DNA of 64,000 bases from Pseudonocardia kunmingensis (lineage in GTDB: Bacteria > Actinomycetota > Actinomycetes > Mycobacteriales > Pseudonocardiaceae). The notes below the pieces were generated by a model. The model ran no database searches and had not been told where the DNA came from. It saw only the letters and a list, made by a program, of their open reading frames with translations. A program made the translations under genes and the position numbers. Below are positions 34,346-42,331 of this stretch, in pieces (the first letter of the stretch is position 1; each line of letters starts with the position of its first letter). The stretch lies in assembly GCF_006716445.1 (NCBI RefSeq), contig NZ_VFPA01000001.1:3162001-3226000 (forward strand), given 5' to 3'.

Positions 34346-35290
34346 TCATCCGAGGTCGACGCCGCGGGCGAACGTGTCGCAGCGCGCCGGGTCGCCCGTC
34401 TCGTAGCCGGTGGTGAACCAGCGCTCGCGCTGCGCCGAGCTGCCGTGGCTGAACTGGCTCTCGTCGACCCGGCCGCCACCGAGCTCGCTCTGGATGTAGT
34501 CGTCGCCGATCCGGGCCGCGGTGTCCAGGGCGGCGGCGATGTCGTCCTGCGTGATGTCGCTGATCAGCGGCTGCCCGGACGCGGTGGGCGTCGACTCCGC
34601 GTGGGCCGCCCAGACGCCGGCGTAGCAGTCGGCCTGCAGCTCGAGGCGCACGGAGCCCGACGTCGGCCCGGTCTCGCCCGGCCGCACGCGCGAGTTCGTG
34701 CCGAGCAGCGCCTGGATGTGGTGCCCGAACTCGTGCGCCATCACGTAGGCGCGGGCGAACGGCCCGCCCTGGGCGCCGAACCGGGTCTCCAGCTCCTGGT
34801 AGAAGCTGAGGTCGATGTAGATCTCGTTGTCGCCGGGGCAGTAGAACGGCCCGACGGCCGAGGACGCGCTGCCGCACCCGGTGCGCACCGAGCCGCTGAA
34901 GAAGTTGGTGCGCGGCGGCTGGTAGGTGATCCCGGAACGCGCGAGCGCGTCGCTCCAGTAGCCGTCGAGCGAGTTGACGACGGCGACGACCTCGCAGTCC
35001 AGCTCGGAGTTGGCGTCGGCGCCGGATCGGCAGTTCTGCGCGGCCTGCGAGGTGTCGGTCGTCTGGCCCTCGGGCAGCCCGCTGAGCCCACCGGGCAGCG
35101 CGTACCCGCCCCCAGCACCGACGCCACCCAGCTGCGTCAGCAGGAAGTAGAGGATCAGGCCGACGACGCCGAGCCCGCCGCCGCCCACGGCGACGCGCCC
35201 ACCGAGGCCCCCGCCACCACCGCGCCCGCCACCACCGCGCAGGTCGTCGATCTGCGACGTGTCCAGCCGGGCGTTCTCGTCGAACCGCAT
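34346..35290 (-). CDS. Neutral zinc metallopeptidase (YpfJ family)
   Basis: The 314-residue protein has a short N-terminus of Asp/Arg plus a Gly-rich linker, one transmembrane helix (about 40-55, GGGLGVVGLILYFLLTQLG), and an extracytoplasmic peptidase domain. The zinc site VMAHEFGHHIQ is near residues 183-193. ELQADCYAGVWA follows, and the end reads QRERWFTTGYETGDPARCDTF. This is the YpfJ/putative neutral zinc metallopeptidase architecture. It should act at the outer face of the membrane; its targets are unknown. Confidence 0.88.
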   Translation of the reverse strand: MRFDENARLDTSQIDDLRGGGGRGGGGGLGGRVAVGGGGLGVVGLILYFLLTQLGGVGAGGGYALPGGLSGLPEGQTTDTSQAAQNCRSGADANSELDCEVVAVVNSLDGYWSDALARSGITYQPPRTNFFSGSVRTGCGSASSAVGPFYCPGDNEIYIDLSFYQELETRFGAQGGPFARAYVMAHEFGHHIQALLGTNSRVRPGETGPTSGSVRLELQADCYAGVWAAHAESTPTASGQPLISDITQDDIAAALDTAARIGDDYIQSELGGGRVDESQFSHGSSAQRERWFTTGYETGDPARCDTFARGVDLG

Positions 35291-35381
35291 GCCGCCTCCC
35301 GCACTCCGTGCAGATCCCACCACACCGCGCGGCATGTCCGCCGTCATCGGGCGTTCACGCTCGCCTGTCAGGGTGACGCGC

Positions 35382-36527
35382 ATGTCGCTGCCCCGCGTGC
35401 TCCCCGCGCTCCTCGCGTTGGCCGTCCCCGTGCTGGCGGCCGGGCCTGCGGCCGCCGCCCCGCCCGAGCCGGTCCGCGTCGCGACCTTCAACGCCTCGCT
35501 GAACCGCGCCGCCGAGGGTGAGCTGGTGGCCGACCTGTCGACGCCGGACGACCCGCAGGCCCGGGAGGTGGCCGAGGTGGTGCAGCGGGTGCGCCCGGAC
35601 GTGCTGCTGGTGAACGAGTTCGACCACGACCCCGCGGCCGTCGACCTCTTCAGGGACAACTACCTCGAGCGCGGCCAGAACGGCGCCGAGCCGATCGAGT
35701 TCCCGCACGCGTTCACGGCGCCCGTGAACACCGGGGTGCCGAGCGGGTTCGACCTGGACAACGACGGCACCGTCGGCGGCGGCAACGACGCGCTCGGGTT
35801 CGGGGAGTTCCCGGGGCAGTACGGGATGCTCGTGCTCTCCCGCTTCCCGATCGACACGACCGCCGTCCGCACGTTCCAGCACTTCCGGTGGGAGGACCTG
35901 CCCGGCGCCCGGCTGCCCGCGGGCTTCTACACGCCCGAGGAGCTGGACGCGCTGCCGCTGTCCTCGAAGTCGCACTGGGACGTTCCCGTGCGGATCGGCG
36001 CGCGCACCCTGCACGTGCTGGCCGCCCACCCGACGCCGCCGACGTTCGACGGCCCGGAGGACCGCAACGGCCTGCGCAACGCCGACGAGATCGCGTTCTG
36101 GCGCCACTACGTCCAGCCCGGGCGCCACGCCGACGCGCTCTACGACGACGCGGGCCGCCGCGGCGGGCTCGGCGGCGGCGAGCGGTTCGTGGTCCTCGGC
36201 GACCACAACTCCGACCCGTTCGACGGCGACTCGCTCCCCGGCGCGGCCCAGCAGCTGCTCACCGCGCACCGCGTGCAGGACCCCGCGCCCGGCTCCGACG
36301 GCGCGGCCGAGGCCGCGAACGCGGGCCACGAGGGCGACCCGCGCGTCGACACCGCCGACTTCGCCGAGCCCGAGCCGGGCAACCTGCGGGTCGACTACGT
36401 GCTGCCCTCCCGCCCGCTCGCTGTGGTGGGCAGCGGCGTGTTCTGGCCGGTGGCCGCCGACCCGCTGGCCCGGCTGAACGACGCCTCCGACCACCACGCG
36501 ACGTGGGTGGACCTGCAGATGCGCTGA
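35382..36527 (+). CDS. Secreted endonuclease/exonuclease/phosphatase family protein
   Basis: The 381-residue protein starts at ATG 35382 with a classical signal peptide (MSLPRVLPALLALAVPVLAAGPAAAA). The EEP fold follows: VRVATFNASLN, LLVNEFDHD (metal-binding Glu), GMLVLSRFPI, LHVLAAHPTPP, VVLGDHNSDPF (Asp-x-Asn), and a final DASDHHATW His pair. All catalytic positions are present. It may be an exported nuclease or phosphodiesterase. It ends 28 bp upstream of the tRNA gene and starts 91 bp from the divergent metallopeptidase. Confidence 0.87.
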   Translation: MSLPRVLPALLALAVPVLAAGPAAAAPPEPVRVATFNASLNRAAEGELVADLSTPDDPQAREVAEVVQRVRPDVLLVNEFDHDPAAVDLFRDNYLERGQNGAEPIEFPHAFTAPVNTGVPSGFDLDNDGTVGGGNDALGFGEFPGQYGMLVLSRFPIDTTAVRTFQHFRWEDLPGARLPAGFYTPEELDALPLSSKSHWDVPVRIGARTLHVLAAHPTPPTFDGPEDRNGLRNADEIAFWRHYVQPGRHADALYDDAGRRGGLGGGERFVVLGDHNSDPFDGDSLPGAAQQLLTAHRVQDPAPGSDGAAEAANAGHEGDPRVDTADFAEPEPGNLRVDYVLPSRPLAVVGSGVFWPVAADPLARLNDASDHHATWVDLQMR

Positions 36528-36555
36528 GATCGGCCCGCTGGTTAGGCTGCCCGGC

Positions 36556-36643
36556 GGAAGCGTGGCAGAGCGGCCGAATGCACTCGCCTTGAAAGCGAGA
36601 GACCCGCAAGGGTTCGGGGGTTCGAATCCCTCCGCTTCCGCCA
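36556..36643 (+). tRNA. tRNA-Ser(UGA)
   Basis: An 88-base cloverleaf: acceptor arms GGAAGCG and CGCTTCC pair fully, the anticodon stem CTCGC/GCGAG encloses loop CTTGAAA with anticodon TGA, a long variable arm is present as expected for serine, the T-loop is GGGTTCGAATCCC, and CCA is encoded. Its 3' end is duplicated at 41271-41295, marking it as an integration target. Confidence 0.97.
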
Positions 36644-36889
36644 GAACCAGTATCTGTGCTGGTCAGAAGCCGTCTCCGGTCCTGGCCTCAGCGCGGTGCC
36701 TGAGCACTGGCCCAAGCCAGATGGGCCAGTTGTGTGCACTCGCCTACGGCTCTTGCCGGACCGCTCCGGGGTCTCCGCCCGCTGGTCCGGGGACTCCGAC
36801 CGCGGGCACGCCGCGCCCTCACCCGGGGAACTCGGCCGGCGGTTGTGAGGTCGGGCCGCCGGCTCCCTCGGTCGTCGGTGTCGGCCCGT

Positions 36890-37137
36890 GATCGGGAGAG
36901 CAGCCCGGTCGCGATCACGTGGGTCGCGGTGTTCAGCAGCCGGCGCAGCTGGGCCTCGTCGCGACGCAGGGTGTCGGGGCGCCAGTGCAGGCAGATGACT
37001 CCGTTCCCGGACGCCCACAGGACGGTGGCCACGTCCTCGGGATCGACGGGCGAGAGCTCTCGCCTGACCGCCACGGTCGGCGGAGCATCGCTGACCGTCC
37101 GCACGATCGACCGGCTCCGCATGACGCCGACCGGCAT
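36890..37137 (-). pseudogene. TetR/AcrR regulator C-terminal remnant
   Basis: The minus-strand frame contains SPVDPEDVATVLWASGNGVICLHWRPDTLRRDEAQLRRLL, which reads like the ligand-binding C-terminal part of a TetR/AcrR repressor. The N-terminal helix-turn-helix is missing, and the reading runs on into Arg-rich non-coding sequence after about 36897. It lies just inside the tRNA-Ser island. The rest of the 36644-37328 gap holds no other gene apart from the operator at 37224-37248. Confidence 0.5.
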
Positions 37138-37223
37138 GATCGTCCGCCGCCGGCCGTCTGGAGGAGGCAATGGAATTGCGACTCGAGCAGGGGCGGGGTT
37201 GCGATGCGGGACCATGTGCGGTC

Positions 37224-37248
37224 TTGCACCTGCAAGTTGCAGATGCAA
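37224..37248. promoter_or_regulatory. Tandem TTGCANNTGCAA operator
   Basis: Two perfect 12-bp palindromes, TTGCACCTGCAA (37224-37235) and TTGCAGATGCAA (37237-37248), are separated by one base, about 80 bp upstream of the DUF397 gene. A further TGCAATTGC lies at 37268. They probably bind the XRE regulator encoded two genes downstream. Confidence 0.65.
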
Positions 37249-37328
37249 GATCGGGTGTAGTTTCATATGCAATTGCGGCCGGCTCGCGGTCGCCAGGACC
37301 GGCCAGTGCGCCCGGAGGGTGACTAGGC

Positions 37329-37586
37329 ATGCAGGATTTCGGTGGGTCGTCCGAGGAGTCGAGAGAGTCGCCGGCGGGTGTCGTGCCGCTCCAGTGGCGC
37401 AAGAGCGGGCACAGTAACCCGAACGGCTCTTGCGTCGAGCTCGCGCCGATGTACGACGGGCGCGTCGCGATGCGCAATTCGCGTCACCCTGACGGAGAAG
37501 TGCTGGTTCACGCCGCCGCGGAGTTCCGGGCATTTCTGCTCGGTGTCAAGGACGGCGAGTTCGACTATCTGATCGACGGTGACTAA
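37329..37586 (+). CDS. DUF397 small protein
   Basis: The 85-residue acidic protein has the DUF397 core: QWRKSGHSNPNGSCVELA at residues 22-39, VAMRNSRHPDGEVLVHAAAEFRAFLLGVKDGEFD. In actinomycetes these proteins are encoded beside Scr1/WhiJ-type XRE regulators and are thought to modulate them, as developmental switches or antitoxin-like partners. The XRE gene follows 84 bp downstream on the same strand. The G+C is slightly lower than in flanking genes. Confidence 0.9.
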   Translation: MQDFGGSSEESRESPAGVVPLQWRKSGHSNPNGSCVELAPMYDGRVAMRNSRHPDGEVLVHAAAEFRAFLLGVKDGEFDYLIDGD

Positions 37587-37670
37587 CCGGTAGGACGGGG
37601 TTTCCCCGCCGGCCCGAGACTCGCAGTACTGTGACCCGATGCGCGAGATCCGCGTCTTCCGGGGGTGATC

Positions 37671-38567
37671 ATGGCCGATGGTCGGGAGGGCAACCCGCCC
37701 GACGCTGCGGTCGCCGAGGCCAGGGGCGGTCCCACGGTCCTGCGCATCCTGGTCGGCGCACAGCTGCGCCGGCTGCGTGAGGCGAGCGGCGTCACCCGTC
37801 AGGCCGCGTCCGAGGTCATCCGCGGCTCCGAAGCCAAGATGAGCCGGCTCGAGGCGGGCCGGGTCGGGTTCAGACGGCGGGATGTCGCCGACCTGCTCAC
37901 CGCGTACGGCGTCGTGGAGGGGGCGGCCCGCGACGTCGTGCTGAGCATGGCCGAGCAGGCCAACGAGCCAGGGTGGTGGCACGGCTACACCGACGCCATG
38001 CCGGACTGGTTCTCCACCTACGTCGGCCTCGAGCAGGCGGCCACGATCATCCGCACCTACGAGGCCCAGTACGTGCCGGGCCTGCTGCAGACCGAGGGCT
38101 ATGCCCATGCCGTGATCGACCTCGGCCAGGCCGTCCGGACCGACGAGATCAGGCAGCGCGTCGAGCTGCGGATTCACCGCCAGCAGCTGCTGCACATGCG
38201 CCAACCTCCCGACTACTGGGCCGTGATCGACGAAGCGGTGCTGCGCCGGAACATGGGTGGACGGCAGGTCATGCGCGACCAGCTCGACCACATCCTCGAG
38301 GCCGGCAAGCGGCCGAACATCACGGTGCAGGTCGTGCCCTTCGACCGCAGTGACGCCGCGGCGGTCGGCGGCCCGTTCACCCTGCTGCGTTTCGCCGAGC
38401 CCGACCTGCCCGACATCGTCTACCTCGAACAGCTCAACAGCGCCCTCTACCTGAACAGGGGCGCCGACGTGGAGATCTACCTCAAGATCATCGACCGGCT
38501 GTCCGCCGGTGCGTTGACGCCGCGGACGTCCAGCGAGCTCATCGCGTCCGTACGCGACACGCTATGA
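37671..38567 (+). CDS. XRE-family regulator with DUF5753 domain
   Basis: The 298-residue protein has an N-terminal helix-turn-helix (about residues 25-80: LRILVGAQLRRLREASGVTRQAASEVIRGSEAKMSRLEAG). A DUF5753 domain follows, with WFSTYVGLEQAATIIRTYEAQYVPGLLQTEGYA and VIDEAVLRRNMGG. This is the Scr1/WhiJ architecture of actinomycete regulators that work with DUF397 proteins. The likely operator is the tandem palindrome at 37224-37248. It lies in the tRNA-Ser island, with a DUF574 methyltransferase 112 bp downstream. Confidence 0.92.
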   Translation: MADGREGNPPDAAVAEARGGPTVLRILVGAQLRRLREASGVTRQAASEVIRGSEAKMSRLEAGRVGFRRRDVADLLTAYGVVEGAARDVVLSMAEQANEPGWWHGYTDAMPDWFSTYVGLEQAATIIRTYEAQYVPGLLQTEGYAHAVIDLGQAVRTDEIRQRVELRIHRQQLLHMRQPPDYWAVIDEAVLRRNMGGRQVMRDQLDHILEAGKRPNITVQVVPFDRSDAAAVGGPFTLLRFAEPDLPDIVYLEQLNSALYLNRGADVEIYLKIIDRLSAGALTPRTSSELIASVRDTL

Positions 38568-38679
38568 CACCCGGCCCGACCGAGGTGGGCGTTTCGCTCA
38601 CGATGCGGCTCGGGGCGATCCGATTATTGCGGTACCGTGACTCGATCAGTCATTCATCAGACGTGCAGGGGGAGCGGCA

Positions 38680-39519
38680 GTGACGGAATCGGCCGAACAG
38701 CTCAGATCCACCGCGGCGCAGGAGCCGGTTGCGGCCGAGATCGACACGAATACACCGGCGATCTCCCGTGTGTACGATTACCTGCTCGGCGGCAAGAACA
38801 ACTACGACGTCGATCGCGAAGCCTGTCAGGCGATGATCGACGCTGTCGCCGAGACACCGCTGCTGGCCAGGGCGAACCGCAGCTTCGTGCGCCGGGCCGT
38901 GGAATACCTGGTGGGCGAGGCCGGGATCAAGCAGATCGTCGACATCGGGTCGGGCCTGCCCACCGCCGGCAACGTGCACGAGATCGCCCAGGCGATCGAG
39001 CCGTCCGTCCGCGTCGTCTACGTGGACAAGGACCCGATCGTGCTCGCCTACGGCCGAGCGCTGCTCAGCACCGACGACAACACCACGGTGATCACCGCGG
39101 ACCTCCGGGACCCTGACGGGATCTTCGCGGATCCCGAGGTCCGCCGGCTAATCGACACGAGCGAGCCGTTCGCGGTGCTGCTGGGTGGCGTGATGATGCA
39201 CCTCGAGGACCACGAGGACCCCGAGGGGGTCGCGGCCCGCCTCCGCGCCCAGCTCCCTTCGGGGGGGTACCTGGTGCACTGCGGCTGTGCCGACCCCGGC
39301 GACCCCCGGGCGAAGGAGCTCAACCGCATCTTCATGGAGACCAGCATGGGTTCCCGCTGCTTCCGCCCCGTTGCGGAGCAGCGCGTGTACTTCGACGGCC
39401 TCGACCTGATCGAGCCCGGTTTCGTGGCCGTCAACACGTGGCGGCCGAACGCCGATTTCCCGGACCCGGGCAACCCGGCCCACGCGATGCTGGTAGGCGG
39501 CATAGGCCGAAAGCCCTAG
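38680..39519 (+). CDS. SAM-dependent methyltransferase, DUF574 (Methyltransf_19)
   Basis: The 279-residue protein belongs to the actinomycete-specific DUF574 group: TPAISRVYDYLLGGKNNYDVDREA (residues 25-48) is its hallmark. Motif I is VDIGSGLPTAGNVHEIAQ at about 87-104, with YVDKDPIVLAYGRALL binding the SAM ribose. These enzymes are abundant in Streptomyces and relatives, frequently near XRE/DUF397 genes, and their substrates are unknown. GTG 38680 follows a GGGGGAG ribosome site. Confidence 0.9.
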   Translation: MTESAEQLRSTAAQEPVAAEIDTNTPAISRVYDYLLGGKNNYDVDREACQAMIDAVAETPLLARANRSFVRRAVEYLVGEAGIKQIVDIGSGLPTAGNVHEIAQAIEPSVRVVYVDKDPIVLAYGRALLSTDDNTTVITADLRDPDGIFADPEVRRLIDTSEPFAVLLGGVMMHLEDHEDPEGVAARLRAQLPSGGYLVHCGCADPGDPRAKELNRIFMETSMGSRCFRPVAEQRVYFDGLDLIEPGFVAVNTWRPNADFPDPGNPAHAMLVGGIGRKP

Positions 39520-39572
39520 AGCGCACACGCGATCAGCGCGAAGTCGCCCTGGTCTGCCGGCCGGACGTCAAC

Positions 39573-39790
39573 GCGGACCGACCCGGCTGGACAGTGCGAA
39601 GAAGAGGCCTGCGACCTCCTCGATCGGCCCGCGTGCCGGCGGCCTCGGCGTCCCGCTCACGGAGCAGCGACAGCAGGAACCGCTCGACCAGCACCGGAGG
39701 GAACGGGTCGGCCACGTGTCCCGCGAACTCGGGTCGGTCCGGCAGGTCGTGCGCAGGATCGCCGCCTTGAGGTCGAGCTTGGTGCATCTC
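39573..39790 (-). pseudogene. TetR-like regulator remnant
   Basis: On the minus strand one frame reads FPPVLVERFLLSLLRERDAEAAGT and then a shifted frame gives PIEEVAGLFFALSSRVGPR followed by a stop. Together these resemble the last helices of a TetR-family repressor broken by a frameshift. No helix-turn-helix is recognisable upstream. It is adjacent and divergent to the SDR remnant, which would fit an ancestral regulator-SDR pair. Confidence 0.35.
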
Positions 39791-39899
39791 CGGCGCGCAC
39801 GTGCGGGCGAGGCCCGGTTCGGTGTTCTGGGCCCGGTTGTCGGCGAGCGCCAGCCGGGCGACCTCGCCGGTCATCTCGGCGGGCAGCTCGTTGCGGCCG

Positions 39900-40178
39900 G
39901 CGCGGTCGAGCTCGCCCGCGGCGTACGAGGTCGCCGGGGACGGGATCGTCGTCAACGCGGTCCTGCCCGCCGCGGTGAACCGGCGGTGATCCACAACCCG
40001 GAGACGTACCGGGTGATCCGGCCAGACCTGGAGGAGCCGGCCCGGGACGACGTCGAGCCGATGTTCGCGCAGGGACGGCCGCGACCCCGGACTCATGGAG
40101 CCGCAGGACGTGGCGAACGCGGTGCTGTACCTCGTCTCGGACGAGGCCTCGATCACCCTCGCCAACGGGCTCCAGTGA
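39900..40178 (+). pseudogene. Frameshifted SDR oxidoreductase remnant (mycofactocin-SDR type)
   Basis: Three pieces in three frames reconstruct the C-terminal third of a short-chain dehydrogenase: YEVAGDGIVVNAVLPAAVN, then IHNPETYRVIRPDLEEPARDD, then MEPQDVANAVLYLVSDEASI followed by a stop at 40176. The middle piece matches the insertion characteristic of mycofactocin-coupled SDR enzymes. At least two frameshifts and the missing N-terminus show it is dead. Together with the TetR remnant it fills the 39520-40290 gap. Confidence 0.7.
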
Positions 40179-40297
40179 GCCCGCTCCAGCGGCAGGTCCA
40201 GGACGGCCTCGACTCGCTGGGCAGCAGTACCGAGATCGGCCTGCAGGTCGCCGTCTTCCGGTACGGCGACCTGGCCAACAGCCTTCGGCACAAAGAG

Positions 40298-40323
40298 AAA
40301 AACCCGGCCCACGAGGGGCCGGG
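40298..40323 (-). terminator. Rho-independent terminator of the NYN gene
   Basis: Read on the minus strand, a CCCGGCCC/GGGCCGGG stem with a 5-base loop (40303-40323) is followed by TTTTT (40298-40302) and a T-rich tail. It lies about 70 bp past the NYN gene stop. It is the only classical stem plus U-run that I found in the window. Confidence 0.85.
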
Positions 40324-40393
40324 CGGGTATGGGTCCACGATATCTCGGAGTCGAGTCCGGGTCAAACGAGCACTGGTCTTCTCGCCCGATCCT

Positions 40394-41131
40394 TCACCAA
40401 CCGGACGGACGCCGGTATCCCCCTGCTGGGTCAGGAAGCTGGTGAGCCTGGTAGTCCTGGCTGGTGAGCTGTCGCCACCAGTGGTTGCCCACGCCATCGC
40501 TCGCATCGCCGCTGAGGGCGCCGGCGACGTAGTTCGTTCCGGGATGAACGGTCCCCACCGGAACGCGTAGTCGAGCCTGCCTGATCGGCAGGGCGAGATC
40601 GCTGTCGTTGGAGATCACGATCGCTGCATCGATCTTCCGGTCGAACACATCGATCAAGAGGTGGGTGGCGACGTTGACGTCAGAGCCCTTCTCCTCCCGG
40701 TCGGCGACCGAGACCATGAATGTCGCGTCGGGGTCGTTGACCTGGGCTCCGTTCTTGACCATCACCGGCCATGCGGGATGGATCAGCACGGGACGCTTCT
40801 TGCGGTCCGGCACAGCCATGGGCCGCGTCTTGACCTTGCTCGTGTAGTAGCCGTACTCGATGTGATCGACCGAGTTGGTCGCGACCAGAGCCTTGAGGTA
40901 GACGTCTTGATCACGATGGCCCGCGGCGTTGTCCCGAGAGCTGATCCGCGCGGTGCAGTACGTGACTAGATCGACTCGAGCCAGCGGCCAAAGTGTCGAA
41001 TGCTCGCCGGCGAGGGTCGAGGCAAGGGCTCTGATGTCGAGCCAGCGCCAACCTGCGACACCGCTGCGTCCGGCGTGAGCGCGTCCACCGTAGTAGAGGT
41101 TGAACGCATCCACGTAGACACCAATACGCAT
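40394..41131 (-). CDS. NYN domain protein (putative RNase)
   Basis: The 245-residue protein has a NYN (PIN-like) nuclease domain: MRIGVYVDAFNLYYGG with the first catalytic Asp, an acidic GSDVNVATHLLIDVFDRKIDAAIVISNDSDLALPIRQAR segment with the remaining Asp residues, and a VGTVHPG loop. The C-terminal 40 residues are disordered. NYN proteins cleave RNA, and several act in defence or stress. It has lower G+C than its surroundings, sits alone at the far end of the tRNA-Ser island and has its own terminator, suggesting acquired cargo. Confidence 0.87.
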   Translation of the reverse strand: MRIGVYVDAFNLYYGGRAHAGRSGVAGWRWLDIRALASTLAGEHSTLWPLARVDLVTYCTARISSRDNAAGHRDQDVYLKALVATNSVDHIEYGYYTSKVKTRPMAVPDRKKRPVLIHPAWPVMVKNGAQVNDPDATFMVSVADREEKGSDVNVATHLLIDVFDRKIDAAIVISNDSDLALPIRQARLRVPVGTVHPGTNYVAGALSGDASDGVGNHWWRQLTSQDYQAHQLPDPAGGYRRPSGW

Positions 41132-41245
41132 AAGGCTGTGAACCCTACCGGGTGAATGGTTGCGAGTCAGGAAGAGGGGTGCGTGAGCCGAAAGTCATTG
41201 GTCCGCCGCCCTCCCGGCGAGCGACGGTGGGCCGGTATCCCGCGC

Positions 41246-41295
41246 CTCGAAAGCAAGGAGGGGCACCGTCGGGGTTCGAAACCCTCCGCTTCCGC
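41246..41295 (+). repeat. tRNA-Ser 3'-end copy (probable att site)
   Basis: GGGGTTCGAAACCCTCCGCT and the next five bases (41271-41295) match bases 36617-36641 of tRNA-Ser(UGA) at 24 of 25 positions. Weaker similarity reaches back to CTCGAAAGC at 41246, matching the anticodon region. No 5' half of a tRNA precedes it. This is what the distal attachment site of a tRNA-targeting integrative element looks like. It bounds a 4.6-kb island. Confidence 0.75.
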
Positions 41296-41321
41296 AGCCT
41301 TGATCAGTGGTGGCGGGGGCC

Positions 41322-42218
41322 TCACCCGGCGGTGGCCGACCACGATCTGCGGAGCTCGTCGAGGACGACCCGAGTGGCGGGGCTCCGGTAGCGGCGCGGG
41401 TGGGTGACCGCCTGGACCGCGCAGTCGACGAGGGCCGGGCCGGCGAGGACGGTGAGCGTGCCCGCGTCGATCTCGGATCCGACGGCGATGGTGGGCAGGA
41501 CCGTCCACCCCAACCCCGCACCGACGCACCGCTTGACGGCCTCCACGCTGCCGAACCGGGACCGCCGCCCGCGTGAGCACCCGGTCAGATCGAGTTGCTC
41601 GGTCACGTGGTCGCTGAAGCCGCAGCCTTCCTCGATCAGGAGGACGTCGCGTTGCGCCAGTTCGGCCCACGTCGCCGCGGGGCCGCTCCCCGCGGTGGGG
41701 TCGGCCCGGTCGAGGAAGACCAGTGCCTGGCGCCCGATCGGGGTCAACGTCATGTCCGTCTGCGGCGTGCGCGGCTCCATCACGACGGCGACGTCGATCG
41801 CGCCCCGGCGAACGGCGTCGACCGCGTCGACGAAGCTCCCGGGCGCGAGCCAGATCCGGACGTCCGGCTCCTCGTCGATCACCGTCCGGATGACCCGGGG
41901 GAGCCAGTAGGTGCACAGCGTCTCAGGCGCCATGACCCGGACCGTCCCGGACGGTCGCTCGTCCCCGGCGGAGACGGCAGCGCGCAGTCGGTCCTCGGCG
42001 TCGAGCACCTCCTCGGCCGGGACGACCAGCCGGGCGCCCGCTTCGGTGGTGACCACGCCGCCGGGCAGCCGGTCCAGGAGCCGGCTCCGGAGCTGTTGCT
42101 CGAGCTTCTGCACGTGGCTCGTCACCGTGGACTGGGTGTACCCCAGCTCCCCGGCGGCGCTGGTGAAGCTGCCCGAGCGCGCTACCGCGAGGAAGCTCCG
42201 CAGCAGCCTGGTGTCCAT
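41322..42218 (-). CDS. LysR-family transcriptional regulator
   Basis: The 298-residue protein has the LysR winged HTH at 1-60 (LLRSFLAVARSGSFTSAAGELGYTQSTVTSHVQKLEQQL) and a periplasmic-binding-like effector domain (GTVRVMAPETLCTYWLPRVI; GLGWTVLPTIAVG). It is divergent from an MFS gene over a 113-bp gap that carries GCTATCG/CGATAGC inverted repeats, so autoregulation and control of the transporter are likely. The inducer is unknown. Confidence 0.92.
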   Translation of the reverse strand: MDTRLLRSFLAVARSGSFTSAAGELGYTQSTVTSHVQKLEQQLRSRLLDRLPGGVVTTEAGARLVVPAEEVLDAEDRLRAAVSAGDERPSGTVRVMAPETLCTYWLPRVIRTVIDEEPDVRIWLAPGSFVDAVDAVRRGAIDVAVVMEPRTPQTDMTLTPIGRQALVFLDRADPTAGSGPAATWAELAQRDVLLIEEGCGFSDHVTEQLDLTGCSRGRRSRFGSVEAVKRCVGAGLGWTVLPTIAVGSEIDAGTLTVLAGPALVDCAVQAVTHPRRYRSPATRVVLDELRRSWSATAG

Positions 42219-42255
42219 GGCTCCTCCCGCCGCGTCGGTGTCAGCGCCTGGGATC

Positions 42256-42308
42256 GCTATCGCCTAGCACGATAGCTGCCATCGAACATCATCGTTTGAC
42301 GCGATAGC
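42256..42308. promoter_or_regulatory. LysR operator repeats GCTATCG-N7-CGATAGC
   Basis: GCTATCG (42256-42262) and CGATAGC (42270-42276) form a 7+7 inverted repeat with a 7-base spacer, and a third CGATAGC is at 42302-42308. They lie between the divergent lysR and MFS starts. The spacing suits the recognition and activation sites of a LysR tetramer. Confidence 0.65.
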
Positions 42309-42331
42309 TCCCGCCGATCGACCCTCGTCGT

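Noticed and set aside
41246..41295. A second functional tRNA-Ser gene
   Set aside because: Only the 3' half is present; there is no acceptor 5' strand, D-arm or paired anticodon stem upstream.
36556..41295. An active mobile element
   Set aside because: No integrase, transposase or replication gene can be found; the content is degraded, so only a remnant is claimed.
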